A stretch of DNA of 64,000 bases from CAVWDU01 sp963840725 (GTDB lineage: Bacteria; Pseudomonadota; Gammaproteobacteria; Pseudomonadales; Halieaceae): NCBI GenBank assembly GCA_963840725.1, contig CAWIZY010000025.1:62001-126000 (forward strand), in the 5' to 3' direction. Made by a program: the position numbers and the translations under genes. This document shows, piece by piece, positions 8,596-18,317 of the stretch. The notes beneath the pieces are model-generated. The model worked only from the letters and a program-made list of their open reading frames with translations. It did not search any database and was not told where the DNA came from. The stretch's first letter is position 1. Each line of letters starts with the position of its first letter.

Positions 8596-9002
8596 AGCTG
8601 TTCAAGGGTTGAGCGAGTGCTGCCGAGACGCTTAGGGCCTTAGCTAATCGAGCTTGTATTGTGAGTGACCGCAAACATTTTACGGTGGACACTATCCACA
8701 TCAGGCGTGTAGCTCGACTGTACATACAGTGTTTTACACCCGCTGCGGTGAGGACTTTCACCTGTTCTGGGCTAAGTGATTGATTTCGATTTATAAAGAC
8801 AGATTGTATTTTTATACCCGGCGAGGTGCCAGATGGCTGTTTTCGGCAGGCCAATACAGGTGTGGATAACTCTGTCCCCGGACTTATCCACAGGCTGGGA
8901 TGTGGATAAGTCACGATATGGGCTGGAGTGGATGCCGCGCACCGCCGAACTGTCCCCTGTCTTGGCCTCTGCGCCGCAGCTGCAGCGGAGGGGGGGTAGA
9001 CG
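8596..9002. other. Intergenic region with AT-rich segment and DnaA boxes
   Basis: About 400 bp without a credible gene. It holds a near-consensus DnaA box CTATCCACA at 8692-8700, an AT-rich stretch at about 8777-8816, and then the three perfect DnaA boxes listed separately. The flavodoxin-like gene starts right after it. Confidence 0.7.
8861..8909. promoter_or_regulatory. Cluster of three perfect DnaA boxes
   Basis: TGTGGATAA at 8861-8869, TTATCCACA at 8884-8892 and TGTGGATAA at 8901-8909: three exact 9-mer R-type boxes within 49 bp, in alternating orientation. DnaA binds this sequence. Three exact copies so close together are very unlikely by chance in a GC-rich genome. The site could control the following gene, titrate DnaA, or belong to an origin; neighbours usual for an origin (dnaA, rpmH, mnmG, parAB) are not in this window. 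Confidence 0.75.
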
Positions 9003-9458
9003 GTGACTTCGCTGGCAATTATTTATCACAGTCAAAGTGGCACCAGTGCTGGATACGCCCGTGCCGCTTGTGCCGGTGCGAGACGCGAATCCGGGGTCGC
9101 CGTAGAACTGCTGCGGGCCTGTGACGCGGATGTCTCTGCGCTGGAGCGGCTCGACGGTCTGATGCTGGTGGCACCGGAGAACGCCGGCTATCTGGCCGGT
9201 GGTATGAAAGAGTTTCTGGACCGGGTGTTTTATCCGATGATAGCGCGACAGCTTGTTTTACCCTATGCGCTGGTGATCAGCGCGGGCAATGACGGGCGCA
9301 ATGCCGCCCGGCAAGCGGAAAAAATCCTGTCGGGAATTCCCTGCAAACTGGTTGCTGAGCCACTGGTGTTACGCGGTGAAACCCGGCCCGATCATACGCG
9401 GGAATGTGCGGATCTTGGCCAGGCCCTGGCAGCGGGACTGATTATGGGTATCTACTGA
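9003..9458 (+). CDS. Flavodoxin-like / NAD(P)H-dependent FMN reductase family protein
   Basis: 151 residues, GTG start. The N-terminus has the flavodoxin phosphate-binding pattern AIIYHSQSGTSAGYA (residues about 5-19), then the substrate-loop pattern APENAGYLAGGMKEFLDRVF at about 57-76, typical of NADPH-dependent FMN reductases and flavodoxin-like quinone reductases. It should bind FMN and act in the cytoplasm. The electron partner is unknown. It lies directly behind the DnaA-box cluster and is convergent with the LysR gene 40 bp downstream. Confidence 0.8.
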   Translation: MTSLAIIYHSQSGTSAGYARAACAGARRESGVAVELLRACDADVSALERLDGLMLVAPENAGYLAGGMKEFLDRVFYPMIARQLVLPYALVISAGNDGRNAARQAEKILSGIPCKLVAEPLVLRGETRPDHTRECADLGQALAAGLIMGIY

Positions 9459-9497
9459 TTGTCTCGGAGGTGCGGGCATTGTCAGATCGCGTCTACT

Positions 9498-10397
9498 TCA
9501 GGCCGGATTCTCGCTGAAACGGCGCAATTGAGCGATAAATGCGCAAGCGGCTCGCGACAGACTGCGGTCGCGGTGATGCACCAAACCCAGGTTTCGGGTG
9601 ACGGGTGGGTTACCCACCGTCAATACCGTCAGGGAGTCGTCGCACATGGAGCGGGGCAGCAAGGTCCAACCGAGCCCAACCGAGGCCATCATGCGGATCG
9701 TCTCGAGATAGTTTGTTGTCAGCGAGACCATTAACGATAGACCGTGATCATCGAACAGTTGTTTGACTATCTGCCCTGTGTAGGTATTCAAGCCGGGCAA
9801 TACGGCGGGCATGGCGCTTAGCTCAGCCAGTCGAACCGGTTGTGCAGGTGAAGCGCTGGAACCACCCAGGGGGTGATTGCGACCCGCCATGAACAGCAGT
9901 TCGTCACGCCACAGTGGCTGGGTGATGATGGTATCGTCGGGTACCGGCGACAGTGTAACCACAGCCAGTTCAATGCTGCCCCTATGAACTCTGGCATAGG
10001 CCTGCTCAGAATCCATGAACTCGATATCTACATCCACTGCAGGGGCCGCATCGTTGAAAGCCCGCAACACAGGCGGTAACCGATGCAAGCCGATATGGTG
10101 GCTGGTGGCGAGTCGCAGTTGTCCCGAGACATCCCCGGAGAGATCCAGCACCGATTGCTCCGCAGCGCCAAGGGCCTGCGCAATTGCCCTGGCGTGGGGC
10201 AGTAGAGCGCGCCCTGCCTCGGTCAGGGAAACCTTTCGCCCAATGCGATCAAACAGCGTTGAACCCAGTTGCTGCTCCAGAATAGCGACCCGCTTGCTCA
10301 CCGCTGGCTGGGTCAGGTGCAAGCACTCAGCCGCTCGGGAAAAGCTGCCTGACTCCGCCACCTGTGCGAAAGCCCGCAAGTTCTGTGTATCGATCAT
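9498..10397 (-). CDS. LysR-family transcriptional regulator next to leuCDB
   Basis: 299 residues, normal for the family. The N-terminal winged helix-turn-helix is clear (FAQVAESGSFSRAAECLHLT, then QPAVSKRVAILE) and the rest is a type-2 periplasmic-binding-like effector domain. It is divergent from leuC with 144 bp between, and an ATTC-N7-GAAT dyad (T-N11-A) sits in that gap. A LysR gene divergent from leuC also occurs in pseudomonads. By position it is the likely regulator of leuCDB; the effector is not known. Confidence 0.9.
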   Translation of the reverse strand: MIDTQNLRAFAQVAESGSFSRAAECLHLTQPAVSKRVAILEQQLGSTLFDRIGRKVSLTEAGRALLPHARAIAQALGAAEQSVLDLSGDVSGQLRLATSHHIGLHRLPPVLRAFNDAAPAVDVDIEFMDSEQAYARVHRGSIELAVVTLSPVPDDTIITQPLWRDELLFMAGRNHPLGGSSASPAQPVRLAELSAMPAVLPGLNTYTGQIVKQLFDDHGLSLMVSLTTNYLETIRMMASVGLGWTLLPRSMCDDSLTVLTVGNPPVTRNLGLVHHRDRSLSRAACAFIAQLRRFSENPA

Positions 10398-10437
10398 AGC
10401 GCCTCCGCTGACTGTGCAAGGTTGGCACGGTCTTGGT

Positions 10438-10452
10438 ATTCTAGTATGGAAT
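10438..10452. promoter_or_regulatory. Candidate LysR-type operator between the LysR gene and leuC
   Basis: ATTC, seven bases, GAAT: a perfect dyad that fits the T-N11-A rule for LysR boxes. It lies 41 bp upstream of the regulator start and about 90 bp upstream of leuC, in an AT-rich gap (10398-10541) that should hold both promoters. Confidence 0.5.
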
Positions 10453-10541
10453 TCAAACTATAAAAATAATAAATTGGAGTTATAAAAGAGACCGGCATAA
10501 GATATCGCCTCGTTCCCAACAGACACCGCGCGAGGCTCGCA

Positions 10542-11969
10542 ATGGCCGGAAAAACCCTCTACGACAAGTTATGGCAAAACCATCTGGTGGAAGCACGGGA
10601 AGATGGCAGCTGCCTGATTTACATTGATCGCCATCTGATTCATGAAGTGACTTCGCCTCAGGCCTTTGAGGGTTTGCGTATGGCCGGTCGAGAGCCCTGG
10701 CGGCGCGACGCCAACCTGGCGGTGCCCGATCACAATGTGCCGACTGCCGTTGAAGAACGCCGCGGTGGTGTCGCGGCGATTATCGACCCGGTCTCGCGGC
10801 TGCAGGTGTCAACCCTGGACGATAACTGTCGGGACTTCGAAATCGTCAAATACGAGATCAATGATCGGCGGCAGGGTATCGTCCATGTCGTGGGGCCGGA
10901 GCAGGGTGCCACGTTGCCGGGCATGACTGTCGTTTGCGGGGATTCACACACCTCTACACACGGTGCTCTGGGGGCCCTGGCTCATGGTATCGGGACCTCT
11001 GAAGTGGAGCATGTGCTGGCGACACAGTGCCTGGTGCAACAACCCATGAAAAATATGCTGGTGCGTATTGACGGGCAGCTGCAGCACGGTGTTACAGCCA
11101 AGGACGTGGCACTGGCTGTGATCGGACTCATCGGCACCGCCGGTGGCACCGGTTACGCGATAGAATTTGGTGGCGACGTCGTGCGCAAACTGAGTATGGA
11201 AGGCCGGATGACCCTGTGCAATATGTCCATCGAAGCGGGCGCCCGAATGGGCATGATCGCAGTCGATGAGACAACGATCGATTACGTCCGCGATCGCCCT
11301 TATGCGCCCACCGGGGCCTTATGGGATGCGGCTGTCGCCTCCTGGCGTGACCTGCACAGCGATGCCGATGCCCACTTCGACAAGACGGTGGTGCTCGCCG
11401 GTGAAGATATCAAGCCCCAGGTCACCTGGGGAACATCCCCCGAGATGGTGTTACCGGTGGACGGCCATGTGCCCGACCCCGCCTCGATGAAGACCAGTGC
11501 CGCCCGCGAAGCCACTCAGCGGGCACTGGACTACATGGGTCTGGTGCCGGGTATGGCGATTACGGATATCCGTCCCGACAGGGTGTTTATCGGATCCTGC
11601 ACTAACTCGCGGATAGAGGATCTGCGCGCCGCAGCTGAAATCGTCAAGGGTCGTCAGGTAGCCGCGTCAATCAAGCAGGCGTTGGTCGTGCCGGGCTCAG
11701 GAGAGGTCAAGCGACAGGCTGAGAAAGAAGGTCTGGACCAGATTTTTGTCGCTGCGGGTATGGAGTGGCGAGAGCCCGGCTGTTCAATGTGCCTGGCTAT
11801 GAATGCCGACAAATTGGGCGCGGGAGAACACTGTGCCTCGACCTCCAATCGAAACTTCGAGGGGCGACAGGGATTTGGCGGACGCACCCATCTGGTGAGT
11901 CCGGCTATGGCGGCCGCCGCTGCGGTGGTCGGTCATTTTGTCGATGTGCGCCAGTGGCAGGAGATTTGA
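10542..11969 (+). CDS. leuC: 3-isopropylmalate dehydratase, large subunit
   Basis: 475 residues. With LeuD it isomerises 2-isopropylmalate to 3-isopropylmalate in leucine synthesis. It belongs to the aconitase superfamily and carries a [4Fe-4S] cluster: the three cysteine ligands are visible in GSCTNSR (about 353) and GCSMC (about 413 and 416). The substrate region [20 protein letters not shown] is intact. It is the first gene of leuC-leuD-leuB, two bases separating its stop from the leuD ATG. Confidence 0.98.
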   Translation: MAGKTLYDKLWQNHLVEAREDGSCLIYIDRHLIHEVTSPQAFEGLRMAGREPWRRDANLAVPDHNVPTAVEERRGGVAAIIDPVSRLQVSTLDDNCRDFEIVKYEINDRRQGIVHVVGPEQGATLPGMTVVCGDSHTSTHGALGALAHGIGTSEVEHVLATQCLVQQPMKNMLVRIDGQLQHGVTAKDVALAVIGLIGTAGGTGYAIEFGGDVVRKLSMEGRMTLCNMSIEAGARMGMIAVDETTIDYVRDRPYAPTGALWDAAVASWRDLHSDADAHFDKTVVLAGEDIKPQVTWGTSPEMVLPVDGHVPDPASMKTSAAREATQRALDYMGLVPGMAITDIRPDRVFIGSCTNSRIEDLRAAAEIVKGRQVAASIKQALVVPGSGEVKRQAEKEGLDQIFVAAGMEWREPGCSMCLAMNADKLGAGEHCASTSNRNFEGRQGFGGRTHLVSPAMAAAAAVVGHFVDVRQWQEI

Positions 11970-11971
11970 CG

Positions 11972-12640
11972 ATGCAGAGTTTAACCGTGGTTGAAGGCTT
12001 GGTAGCGCCCATGGATCGGGCCAATGTCGATACCGACGTGATCATTCCCAAGCAGTTTTTGAAGTCCATCAAGCGCAGTGGTTTCGGCCCTAACCTGTTC
12101 GATGCGCTGCGCTATCTTGATGAAGGCCAGCCCGGAGAGGACTGTGCTGGGCGGCCCCTCAATCCCGATTTTCCACTCAACCAGGCGCGCTATGCGGGGG
12201 CGAGTATTCTGCTGGCACGGGAGAACTTCGGGTGTGGGTCGAGTCGGGAACACGCCCCCTGGGCGCTGGCGGATTATGGCTTCCGTTGCATCATAGCTCC
12301 AAGTTTTGCCGATATCTTTTACAATAATTGCTTTAAGAATGGGCTGCTGCCCGTGGTGCTGCCCGATGACGAGGTCGACCGCTTGTTTCGCGAGTTGGAC
12401 GCCGAAACAGGTTATTCCCTGACTGTGGACCTTGTGCAGCAACAGGTCCGGACAGCCGATGGCCGAGAGATCAGCTTTGTCACCGACCAGTTCCGTCGTC
12501 ACTGTCTATTGAATGGCCTCGACGAGATCGGGTTAACGCTGCAGAGTGAGGAGGCAATCCGGGCCCATGAGCAGGCCTGGCGGGAGCGATCGCCGTGGTT
12601 GTTTGATGTTATCACCAGCCTCCCGGAACAATCCCCTTGA
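11972..12640 (+). CDS. leuD: 3-isopropylmalate dehydratase, small subunit
   Basis: 222 residues from the ATG at 11972, right after the leuC stop; a longer open frame upstream only overlaps leuC. The swivel-domain motifs are present: [19 protein letters not shown] near the start and [18 protein letters not shown] near residue 80. It forms the heterodimeric isomerase with LeuC. Its TGA overlaps the TTG start of leuB, which suggests translational coupling. Confidence 0.97.
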   Translation: MQSLTVVEGLVAPMDRANVDTDVIIPKQFLKSIKRSGFGPNLFDALRYLDEGQPGEDCAGRPLNPDFPLNQARYAGASILLARENFGCGSSREHAPWALADYGFRCIIAPSFADIFYNNCFKNGLLPVVLPDDEVDRLFRELDAETGYSLTVDLVQQQVRTADGREISFVTDQFRRHCLLNGLDEIGLTLQSEEAIRAHEQAWRERSPWLFDVITSLPEQSP

Positions 12641-13722
12641 GCCGCAAGATTCTCGTATTGCCCGGAGACCATATCGGCCCGGAAATTGTCGCTGAAGCGG
12701 TCAAGATTCTGCAGTTTGTCGATGCCAGATACGCGCTGGACCTGACCCTCCAGCACGGCGCAATCGGCGGCGCTGCTTTGGATCAATACGGCGAACCCCT
12801 GCCAGAGAAAACCCTCGCGGCGGCCAGGGAGAGTGCGGCGATTCTGCTGGGTGCTGTAGGTGGGCCGCAATGGGATGGTGTTGAGCGCCACCTGCGCCCG
12901 GAGAGGGGCTTGTTGGCTATTCGGTCTGAGCTGCAGCTGTTTGGCAATTTGCGACCGGCAATTTTGTACCCGCAACTGGCCGATGCATCCAGTCTGAAAC
13001 CGGAAATCGTGTCGGGTCTGGATATTCTCATCGTACGTGAGCTGACCGGAGGCATCTATTTTGGGGAACCTCGCGGCATTCGCACGCTGGAGTCTGGTGA
13101 GCGCGAGGGATTTAACACCTACGTGTATCGCGAGTCCGAGGTGCGTCGGATTGCCCACCTGGCGTTTCAGCTCGCCCGCAAGCGGGATAACAGGGTGTGT
13201 TCCGTGGACAAGGCCAATGTGCTCGAGGCTACGGTGCTCTGGCGTGAGGTCGTAGAGGCCGTGAGTACTGAATATCCGGATGTGACTCTCAGTCATCTCT
13301 ACGTCGACAATGCCGCGATGCAACTGGTCAGGGCTCCCAAGCAGTTCGATGTGATGGTCACGGGCAATATGTTTGGAGATATTCTCTCTGATGCGGCGGC
13401 GATGCTGACCGGGTCGATAGGAATGTTGCCCTCCGCGTCACTGGATAAGAGCGGTCGCGGCCTGTACGAGCCCTGTCACGGTTCAGCACCTGACATCAGC
13501 GGCAAAGGTATTGCTAATCCGCTGGCGACTATCCTGTCGGTAGCGATGCTGCTGCGCTATACGCTCGATGTGCCAGAGGCCGCGACTGCGATCGAGCAGG
13601 CCGTAAGTCGCGTGCTGGATCAGGGCCTGCGAACGGCGGATATCCATCGTCCTGGCGAGACACTGGTAGGGACGAAAGCAATGGGCGAGGCTGTCTTAGC
13701 CGCATTGGAAACCCCGGATTAA
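12637..13722 (+). CDS. leuB: 3-isopropylmalate dehydrogenase
   Basis: 361 residues, TTG start overlapping the leuD stop. It oxidatively decarboxylates 3-isopropylmalate with NAD to 2-ketoisocaproate. The family motifs are complete: [11 protein letters not shown] at the N-terminus, [14 protein letters not shown] near 137, and [20 protein letters not shown] near 244, holding the metal-binding aspartates. It closes the leuCDB operon; about 90 bp separate it from asd. Confidence 0.98.
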   Translation: MSRKILVLPGDHIGPEIVAEAVKILQFVDARYALDLTLQHGAIGGAALDQYGEPLPEKTLAAARESAAILLGAVGGPQWDGVERHLRPERGLLAIRSELQLFGNLRPAILYPQLADASSLKPEIVSGLDILIVRELTGGIYFGEPRGIRTLESGEREGFNTYVYRESEVRRIAHLAFQLARKRDNRVCSVDKANVLEATVLWREVVEAVSTEYPDVTLSHLYVDNAAMQLVRAPKQFDVMVTGNMFGDILSDAAAMLTGSIGMLPSASLDKSGRGLYEPCHGSAPDISGKGIANPLATILSVAMLLRYTLDVPEAATAIEQAVSRVLDQGLRTADIHRPGETLVGTKAMGEAVLAALETPD

Positions 13723-13815
13723 TTCACAGGGGCGAATGGGTTGATGCTCGATTAAGGTAGCCAGGTAGCAAACCAGATTACCGAGCTGATGGCCGGATAA
13801 CAGCAGGAGAACACA

Positions 13816-14841
13816 ATGACGGACACATATGACGTGGCAGTTGTCGGCGCCACGGGGGCTGTCGGCGAAGCAATGATCGCAATATTGGAAGAGCGCGAAT
13901 TTCCCGTAGGGGAACTTTATCCACTGGCCAGCGAGCGCTCAGTGGGGAAGACGGTGCGGTTTCGTGGAAAGTCCGTGCAAGTGGGCGATCTGGCGAGTTT
14001 TGATTTTTCCCGAGCCCGGATCGCACTGTTTTCAGCGGGCGGCAGTGTGTCTGCAGAGCATGCGCCCAGAGCGGCCGCAGCCGGCTGTGTGGTGATTGAT
14101 AATACATCGCATTTCAGGCGCGATGAGGACATCCCACTGGTGGTGCCTGAGGTCAATCCCGAGGCCCTGGCGGACTACAGTCGCCGCAATATCATCGCCA
14201 ACCCTAACTGCTCGACTATACAGATGCTGGTCGCGTTGAAGCCAATTTACGACGCGGTGGGTATTGAACGAATCAATGTGGCGACCTATCAGGCCGTCTC
14301 GGGAACCGGTAAAGCTGCCATCGAAGAACTGGCCGGGCAGACGGCGCGCCTGCTGAACGGGCAGGAAATCGAGTGCGAGGTCTATCCGCGGCAGATTGCC
14401 TTTAACGCGATTCCTCACATCGATAGCTTTGAGCCCAATGGGTATACCCGGGAGGAAATGAAGATGGTCTGGGAGACGCGCAGAATTCTGGGGGACCCCG
14501 GGCTGCAGGTTAACCCAACCTGTGTCCGTGTTCCGGTATTTTTCGGCCACTCAGAAGCGGTGCATGTCGAAACGGTGGACAAGCTGAGCGCGGAGGAAGC
14601 CCGCGAGCTGCTGGGCGCTGCGCCCGGCATTACCTTGCTGGACGAAGCGGTCGATGGTGGCTACCCGACGCCTGTGGGCGAGGGGGCTGGCAGCGATGCG
14701 GTATTTGTGGGGCGGGTCAGAGAAGACATCTCGCACCCCACGGGCCTGAACCTCTGGATTGTTGCCGATAACGTGCGCAAGGGGGCCGCCCTGAACAGTG
14801 TTCAAATAGCCGAAAAGCTTATCTCTACTTATCTCGACTAA
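13816..14841 (+). CDS. asd: Aspartate-semialdehyde dehydrogenase
   Basis: 341 residues. It reduces aspartyl phosphate with NADPH to aspartate semialdehyde, the branch point for lysine, threonine, methionine and diaminopimelate. The nucleotide fold starts AVVGATGAVGEAMI; the catalytic cysteine is in NPNCSTIQM near 132; the substrate-binding histidine region is CVRVPVFFGHSEAV near 236. The ATG at 13816 follows a good AGGAG site. It lies between leuCDB and fimV, as in pseudomonads. Confidence 0.97.
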   Translation: MTDTYDVAVVGATGAVGEAMIAILEEREFPVGELYPLASERSVGKTVRFRGKSVQVGDLASFDFSRARIALFSAGGSVSAEHAPRAAAAGCVVIDNTSHFRRDEDIPLVVPEVNPEALADYSRRNIIANPNCSTIQMLVALKPIYDAVGIERINVATYQAVSGTGKAAIEELAGQTARLLNGQEIECEVYPRQIAFNAIPHIDSFEPNGYTREEMKMVWETRRILGDPGLQVNPTCVRVPVFFGHSEAVHVETVDKLSAEEARELLGAAPGITLLDEAVDGGYPTPVGEGAGSDAVFVGRVREDISHPTGLNLWIVADNVRKGAALNSVQIAEKLISTYLD

Positions 14842-15064
14842 AGCCCATTTAGCGTCTTGCTTAATGGCAATCGATGCCAGATACTGCCTCGCAGACGGAG
14901 GTAGTCACAGTGGCATTGCGGTGCTGTGTACGTCGCTTTATCACGCACGTGTCCGACCCTGGTTTATCCGTTTTTAGCCAGAATGCTGACGCTGTAACTG
15001 CCCACCGTGCAAGGCCGGTCCAGGGGAGGCTGGTCGTCACAGGTCACAATAAAAAGGCTCGGGT

Positions 15065-17434
15065 ATGGCTCGCAAGATCGCTGCTGCAGTATTTTCTCTC
15101 GGATGTATCCACACCAGTGCAACAATGGCGCTGGGATTGGGTGAGCTGTCACTCGATTCGTTTCTCAATGAACCGCTGAAGGCAAGGGTAGATTTGCTCG
15201 ACGCCGCGGGTCTCAATGAAGACCAGGTCAAGATCCGGCTGGCCACCAAAGAGGACTTCCAGCGGCTCGGCGTCGACCGGGCCTACTTTTTAACAGGCAT
15301 CAGCTTTGAGGTTGTGATTGACGGCAAAGGCCAGGGTAAAATCCTGATCACTTCCGAAGATCCCGTACTGGAGCCGTACCTGGATTTTATTGTCGAAGCG
15401 CGATGGCCGGCGGGCAGGTTGCTGCGGGAATACACGGTTCTGGTTGATCCTCCGGTGTTTGACGAATCCACCACCGTGGTATCGGCCAGTGATCGAGTCG
15501 CCGCCTTAGACGGCGGGGCCGCACCCTCCGGTGGGGCACCCTCTGGCAGTCGGCAGGGTGGTAGTGCCGCGAATGCCCCAGCAAGCGGTTATGGCGCCGG
15601 CGCCGCCGGTGCCCCCGCTCCGGGCAGCCGCTACCAGATCAGCCGCAATGACACCCTCTGGGAGATCGCCAGCGCAGCAAGACCTCAGGGCGCGAGTGTT
15701 CACCAGACAATGCTGGATATCCAGCGCCTCAATCCCGATGCTTTTATCGACGGCAACATAAATCGGATTAAGGCGGGGTACGTGGTTTATCTTCCCGATT
15801 CGTCTGAGATCAGTTCGGTCAATGAAGCGGCGGTCATCGAGGAAATCCGGCAACAGAACCAGGCATGGCGGGAGCAGACACCGACACAATCCAGTGTGGT
15901 CGACAGTGGTCCGGCGTTGCGACTTTCGGCGGAACCCGATGAGTTCGACAACGAGGGTGGTGCGGCATCGGATGCGGCCGCGCTGGACCGACGGGTGGCT
16001 GCGGCGACTTCCGCACTGCAGGAAAACCTCGAAAAATCGGAGCTGGAAAAAGCGGATAGCGAGCGGCGTCTTGCGGCGGTTCAGGAGCAACTGGATACCC
16101 TTGAGCAGATCGTCTCCGTAAAAGATGATCAGATCGCGGCATTGCAGGCTGCTTTGGCCGAGGCTGGAGTCAGTCCCCTGGGAGTCAGTGCCCAGGATGC
16201 CGACGCTGAGAGCGCCGCCGATACGGATTTGGGGCAGACAACGGATCAGACGGTCGCCGACACGACGGCGGTCCAGCAAACCGCAGCCAATGGACCATCC
16301 GCTGATGCAGCGGCTGCGGCGGCCAAAGATACTGTCGATGTCGATGCCGGCAAGGATACCGGCAAGCAAGTCACGCCTTCACGGGCCGCAGACTCCGGTG
16401 CAACTGACGGTCTGCCCGGCTGGCTGGGGTATGCCGCCGGCGCTCTGGTGCTAGGCGGCGGCGGGGCATGGTGGCTTCGTCGACGTCGCAACGAGAGCAC
16501 GCAGGCTGATGGTCTGGATGCCGACGACGTATTTGCTGATGTTGAACTCAGTGAAGAGCCTGTCGAGTTCAAAGGTGCTGTGCCGGAGGCTGAAGCAGTG
16601 GCTAGCGATCCGCAGCCCAGGGACCCGCTCGATGCGGAAGAAGCCGCTGAGATTGACCAGCCCGAAGACGCCGACCCGAGCGGTGAGAATCGCGGCTACG
16701 GCGAACGCAAGCACGATGAGTATGCCTCGGATGACGACGCCGGCGATGCGCTGGCAGAAGCCGATATATACATGGCCTATGGTCGCTACCCCCAGGCCGT
16801 CGAACTGCTTAACAATGCGCTGCGAGGCGAGCCCGATAATGCTGCCTTCAGGCTCAAACTGGTCGAGCTCTACGCGGAACTTGGCGACAGCAAGCGAGCG
16901 CAGGAGCACCTGGATCATCTGCGCCGTGTCGGCAGTCAGGAGGTGGTGTCACAGGCAGAACAGGCATTCCGCAAGATCGGAGCCACTAATGTTACCCAAC
17001 TGCATCCCTCAGGTGCACCCGAGGGCGATACCGCGGTCGATCTTCCGCCGCCGGGCCTGGACCTCGATGATTTCGAGTCTGACAGCCAGGTGGATACCGG
17101 CGCGTCCGTTTTGCCTGACCTTATGGTAGACGGTGGCGACAGCCTTGGTGCAGATTTCAGCGGTCTTGAAATTGAGGACGGCGCCGAAGCGAGTACCGGC
17201 GACCTGGATCTCTCGGTCGACTTCGATCGTGAGGGGACGGGTCCGGATCAGGATGGCGAAGACATGGTGTTTGCCGCCGAGGGCAGCGAAATGTCTACGA
17301 AGCTCGATCTGGCCAGAGCCTATATGGATATGGGCGATGAAGAGGGTGCCAAGCAAATTCTCGAGGAAGTCGCCAGCGAGGGCAGCGAAGACCAGAGGGA
17401 AGAGGCCAAACTTCTGCTGCAGCGCGTTGGCTGA
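15065..17434 (+). CDS. fimV: FimV-like peptidoglycan-binding pilus-assembly/polarity protein
   Basis: 789 residues. FimV is an inner-membrane hub that in Pseudomonas organises type IV pilus assembly, twitching and polar cAMP signalling. Visible parts in order: signal peptide and conserved N-terminus (LGELSLDSFLNEPLKA), LysM at about 188-240 (RYQISRNDTLWEIAS), a coiled coil at about 315-365, an acidic spacer, one transmembrane helix at about 452-472 (followed by RRRR), TPR-like repeats at about 560-610 and the FimV C-terminal domain (TKLDLARAYMDMGDEEGAK, about 742-789). All parts of the family are present. The last eight bases overlap truA. Confidence 0.93.
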   Translation: MARKIAAAVFSLGCIHTSATMALGLGELSLDSFLNEPLKARVDLLDAAGLNEDQVKIRLATKEDFQRLGVDRAYFLTGISFEVVIDGKGQGKILITSEDPVLEPYLDFIVEARWPAGRLLREYTVLVDPPVFDESTTVVSASDRVAALDGGAAPSGGAPSGSRQGGSAANAPASGYGAGAAGAPAPGSRYQISRNDTLWEIASAARPQGASVHQTMLDIQRLNPDAFIDGNINRIKAGYVVYLPDSSEISSVNEAAVIEEIRQQNQAWREQTPTQSSVVDSGPALRLSAEPDEFDNEGGAASDAAALDRRVAAATSALQENLEKSELEKADSERRLAAVQEQLDTLEQIVSVKDDQIAALQAALAEAGVSPLGVSAQDADAESAADTDLGQTTDQTVADTTAVQQTAANGPSADAAAAAAKDTVDVDAGKDTGKQVTPSRAADSGATDGLPGWLGYAAGALVLGGGGAWWLRRRRNESTQADGLDADDVFADVELSEEPVEFKGAVPEAEAVASDPQPRDPLDAEEAAEIDQPEDADPSGENRGYGERKHDEYASDDDAGDALAEADIYMAYGRYPQAVELLNNALRGEPDNAAFRLKLVELYAELGDSKRAQEHLDHLRRVGSQEVVSQAEQAFRKIGATNVTQLHPSGAPEGDTAVDLPPPGLDLDDFESDSQVDTGASVLPDLMVDGGDSLGADFSGLEIEDGAEASTGDLDLSVDFDREGTGPDQDGEDMVFAAEGSEMSTKLDLARAYMDMGDEEGAKQILEEVASEGSEDQREEAKLLLQRVG

Positions 17435-18269
17435 CGGGCAAACACCCTTCGATCGGCGGCTGCTGTCGCCGGGTACAAGATTCGCCTGCGCCATCGAATA
17501 TGATGGCAGCGCCTATCACGGTTGGCAGGCACAACCTCACCAGGGCGACTCCACCGTTCAGGCCAGGCTCGAAAGCGCCCTGGCCAGCGTAGCCAATGCG
17601 CCCATACGGGTGCATTGCGCAGGACGCACCGACGCCGGGGTTCACGGCTGCGCTCAGGTAGTGCATTTCGATGCGCCGGTAGCGCGTAGTCCCAAGGCGT
17701 GGGTGATGGGTGCCAACGCCAACTTGCCGCCTGATATCCGCCTGCATTGGTCGGTCCCTGTGGTGGCGGACTTTCACGCCAGATTCTCCGCGCTCACCCG
17801 TCGTTACTGTTATCTCATCGCCAACACAGCTGTGAGGCCCGGGCTGATGCGCAATCAGATTGCCTGGTACCGTTATCCGCTGGACGCCGAACTGATGCAG
17901 CGGGAAGCGCAATGCCTGCTTGGGGAGCAGGATTTCAGCGCTTTCCGCGCATCCAGTTGCCAGTCTGTCAGCCCTGTGCGCAGAGTACACGCGCTGCAAG
18001 TGACACGCCGCGCTAGCTCTGTAGTCATCGAGATCGAGGCCAACGCCTTCCTGCATCACATGGTGCGAAATATTGCGGGCTCGCTGCTCGCGATCGGCAG
18101 TGGCCGCAAGGACCCGGGCTGGCTCGCCGAATTGCTGGCATCTCGCGATCGACGCGAGGCAGCCGATACAGCTCCCGCAAGCGGGCTCTATCTGGCAGAG
18201 GTTACCTACCCGGAGCGCTTTGGTTTGCCCGGCCCGCCGCCCGTGCCCACGCCGCTTGGGAATTGGTGA
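17427..18269 (+). CDS. truA: tRNA pseudouridine(38-40) synthase
   Basis: 280 residues from a TTG at 17427, inside the end of fimV; no ATG or GTG gives a better N-terminus, and this start leaves about the same number of residues before IEYDGS as in E. coli TruA. It isomerises uridines 38-40 in the anticodon arm. Catalytic aspartate motif CAGRTDAGVHG is near residue 73, and the conserved ANAFLHHMVRNIAGSL is near 205. The open frame continues upstream only because it runs across fimV. It is followed by trpF. Confidence 0.95.
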   Translation: MADGQTPFDRRLLSPGTRFACAIEYDGSAYHGWQAQPHQGDSTVQARLESALASVANAPIRVHCAGRTDAGVHGCAQVVHFDAPVARSPKAWVMGANANLPPDIRLHWSVPVVADFHARFSALTRRYCYLIANTAVRPGLMRNQIAWYRYPLDAELMQREAQCLLGEQDFSAFRASSCQSVSPVRRVHALQVTRRASSVVIEIEANAFLHHMVRNIAGSLLAIGSGRKDPGWLAELLASRDRREAADTAPASGLYLAEVTYPERFGLPGPPPVPTPLGNW

Positions 18270-18317
18270 AGGGGCTGCTATCATGCGCCCCTCGTTTACA
18301 GCCGGCGCTTTGCACCA

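Noticed and set aside
8321..8914. Minus-strand frame with Gly-Ala-Gly-His-Pro repeats
   Set aside because: It is the complement of the 15-bp tandem repeat plus the end of rlmKL; no ribosome site or homologous context.
8596..9002. Calling the DnaA-box region the chromosome origin
   Set aside because: No dnaA, rpmH, mnmG or parAB nearby and strand bias could not be measured; kept as a regulatory or titration candidate only.
17295..18284. 329-codon minus-strand frame opposite truA
   Set aside because: Antisense to TruA, whose motifs are certain.
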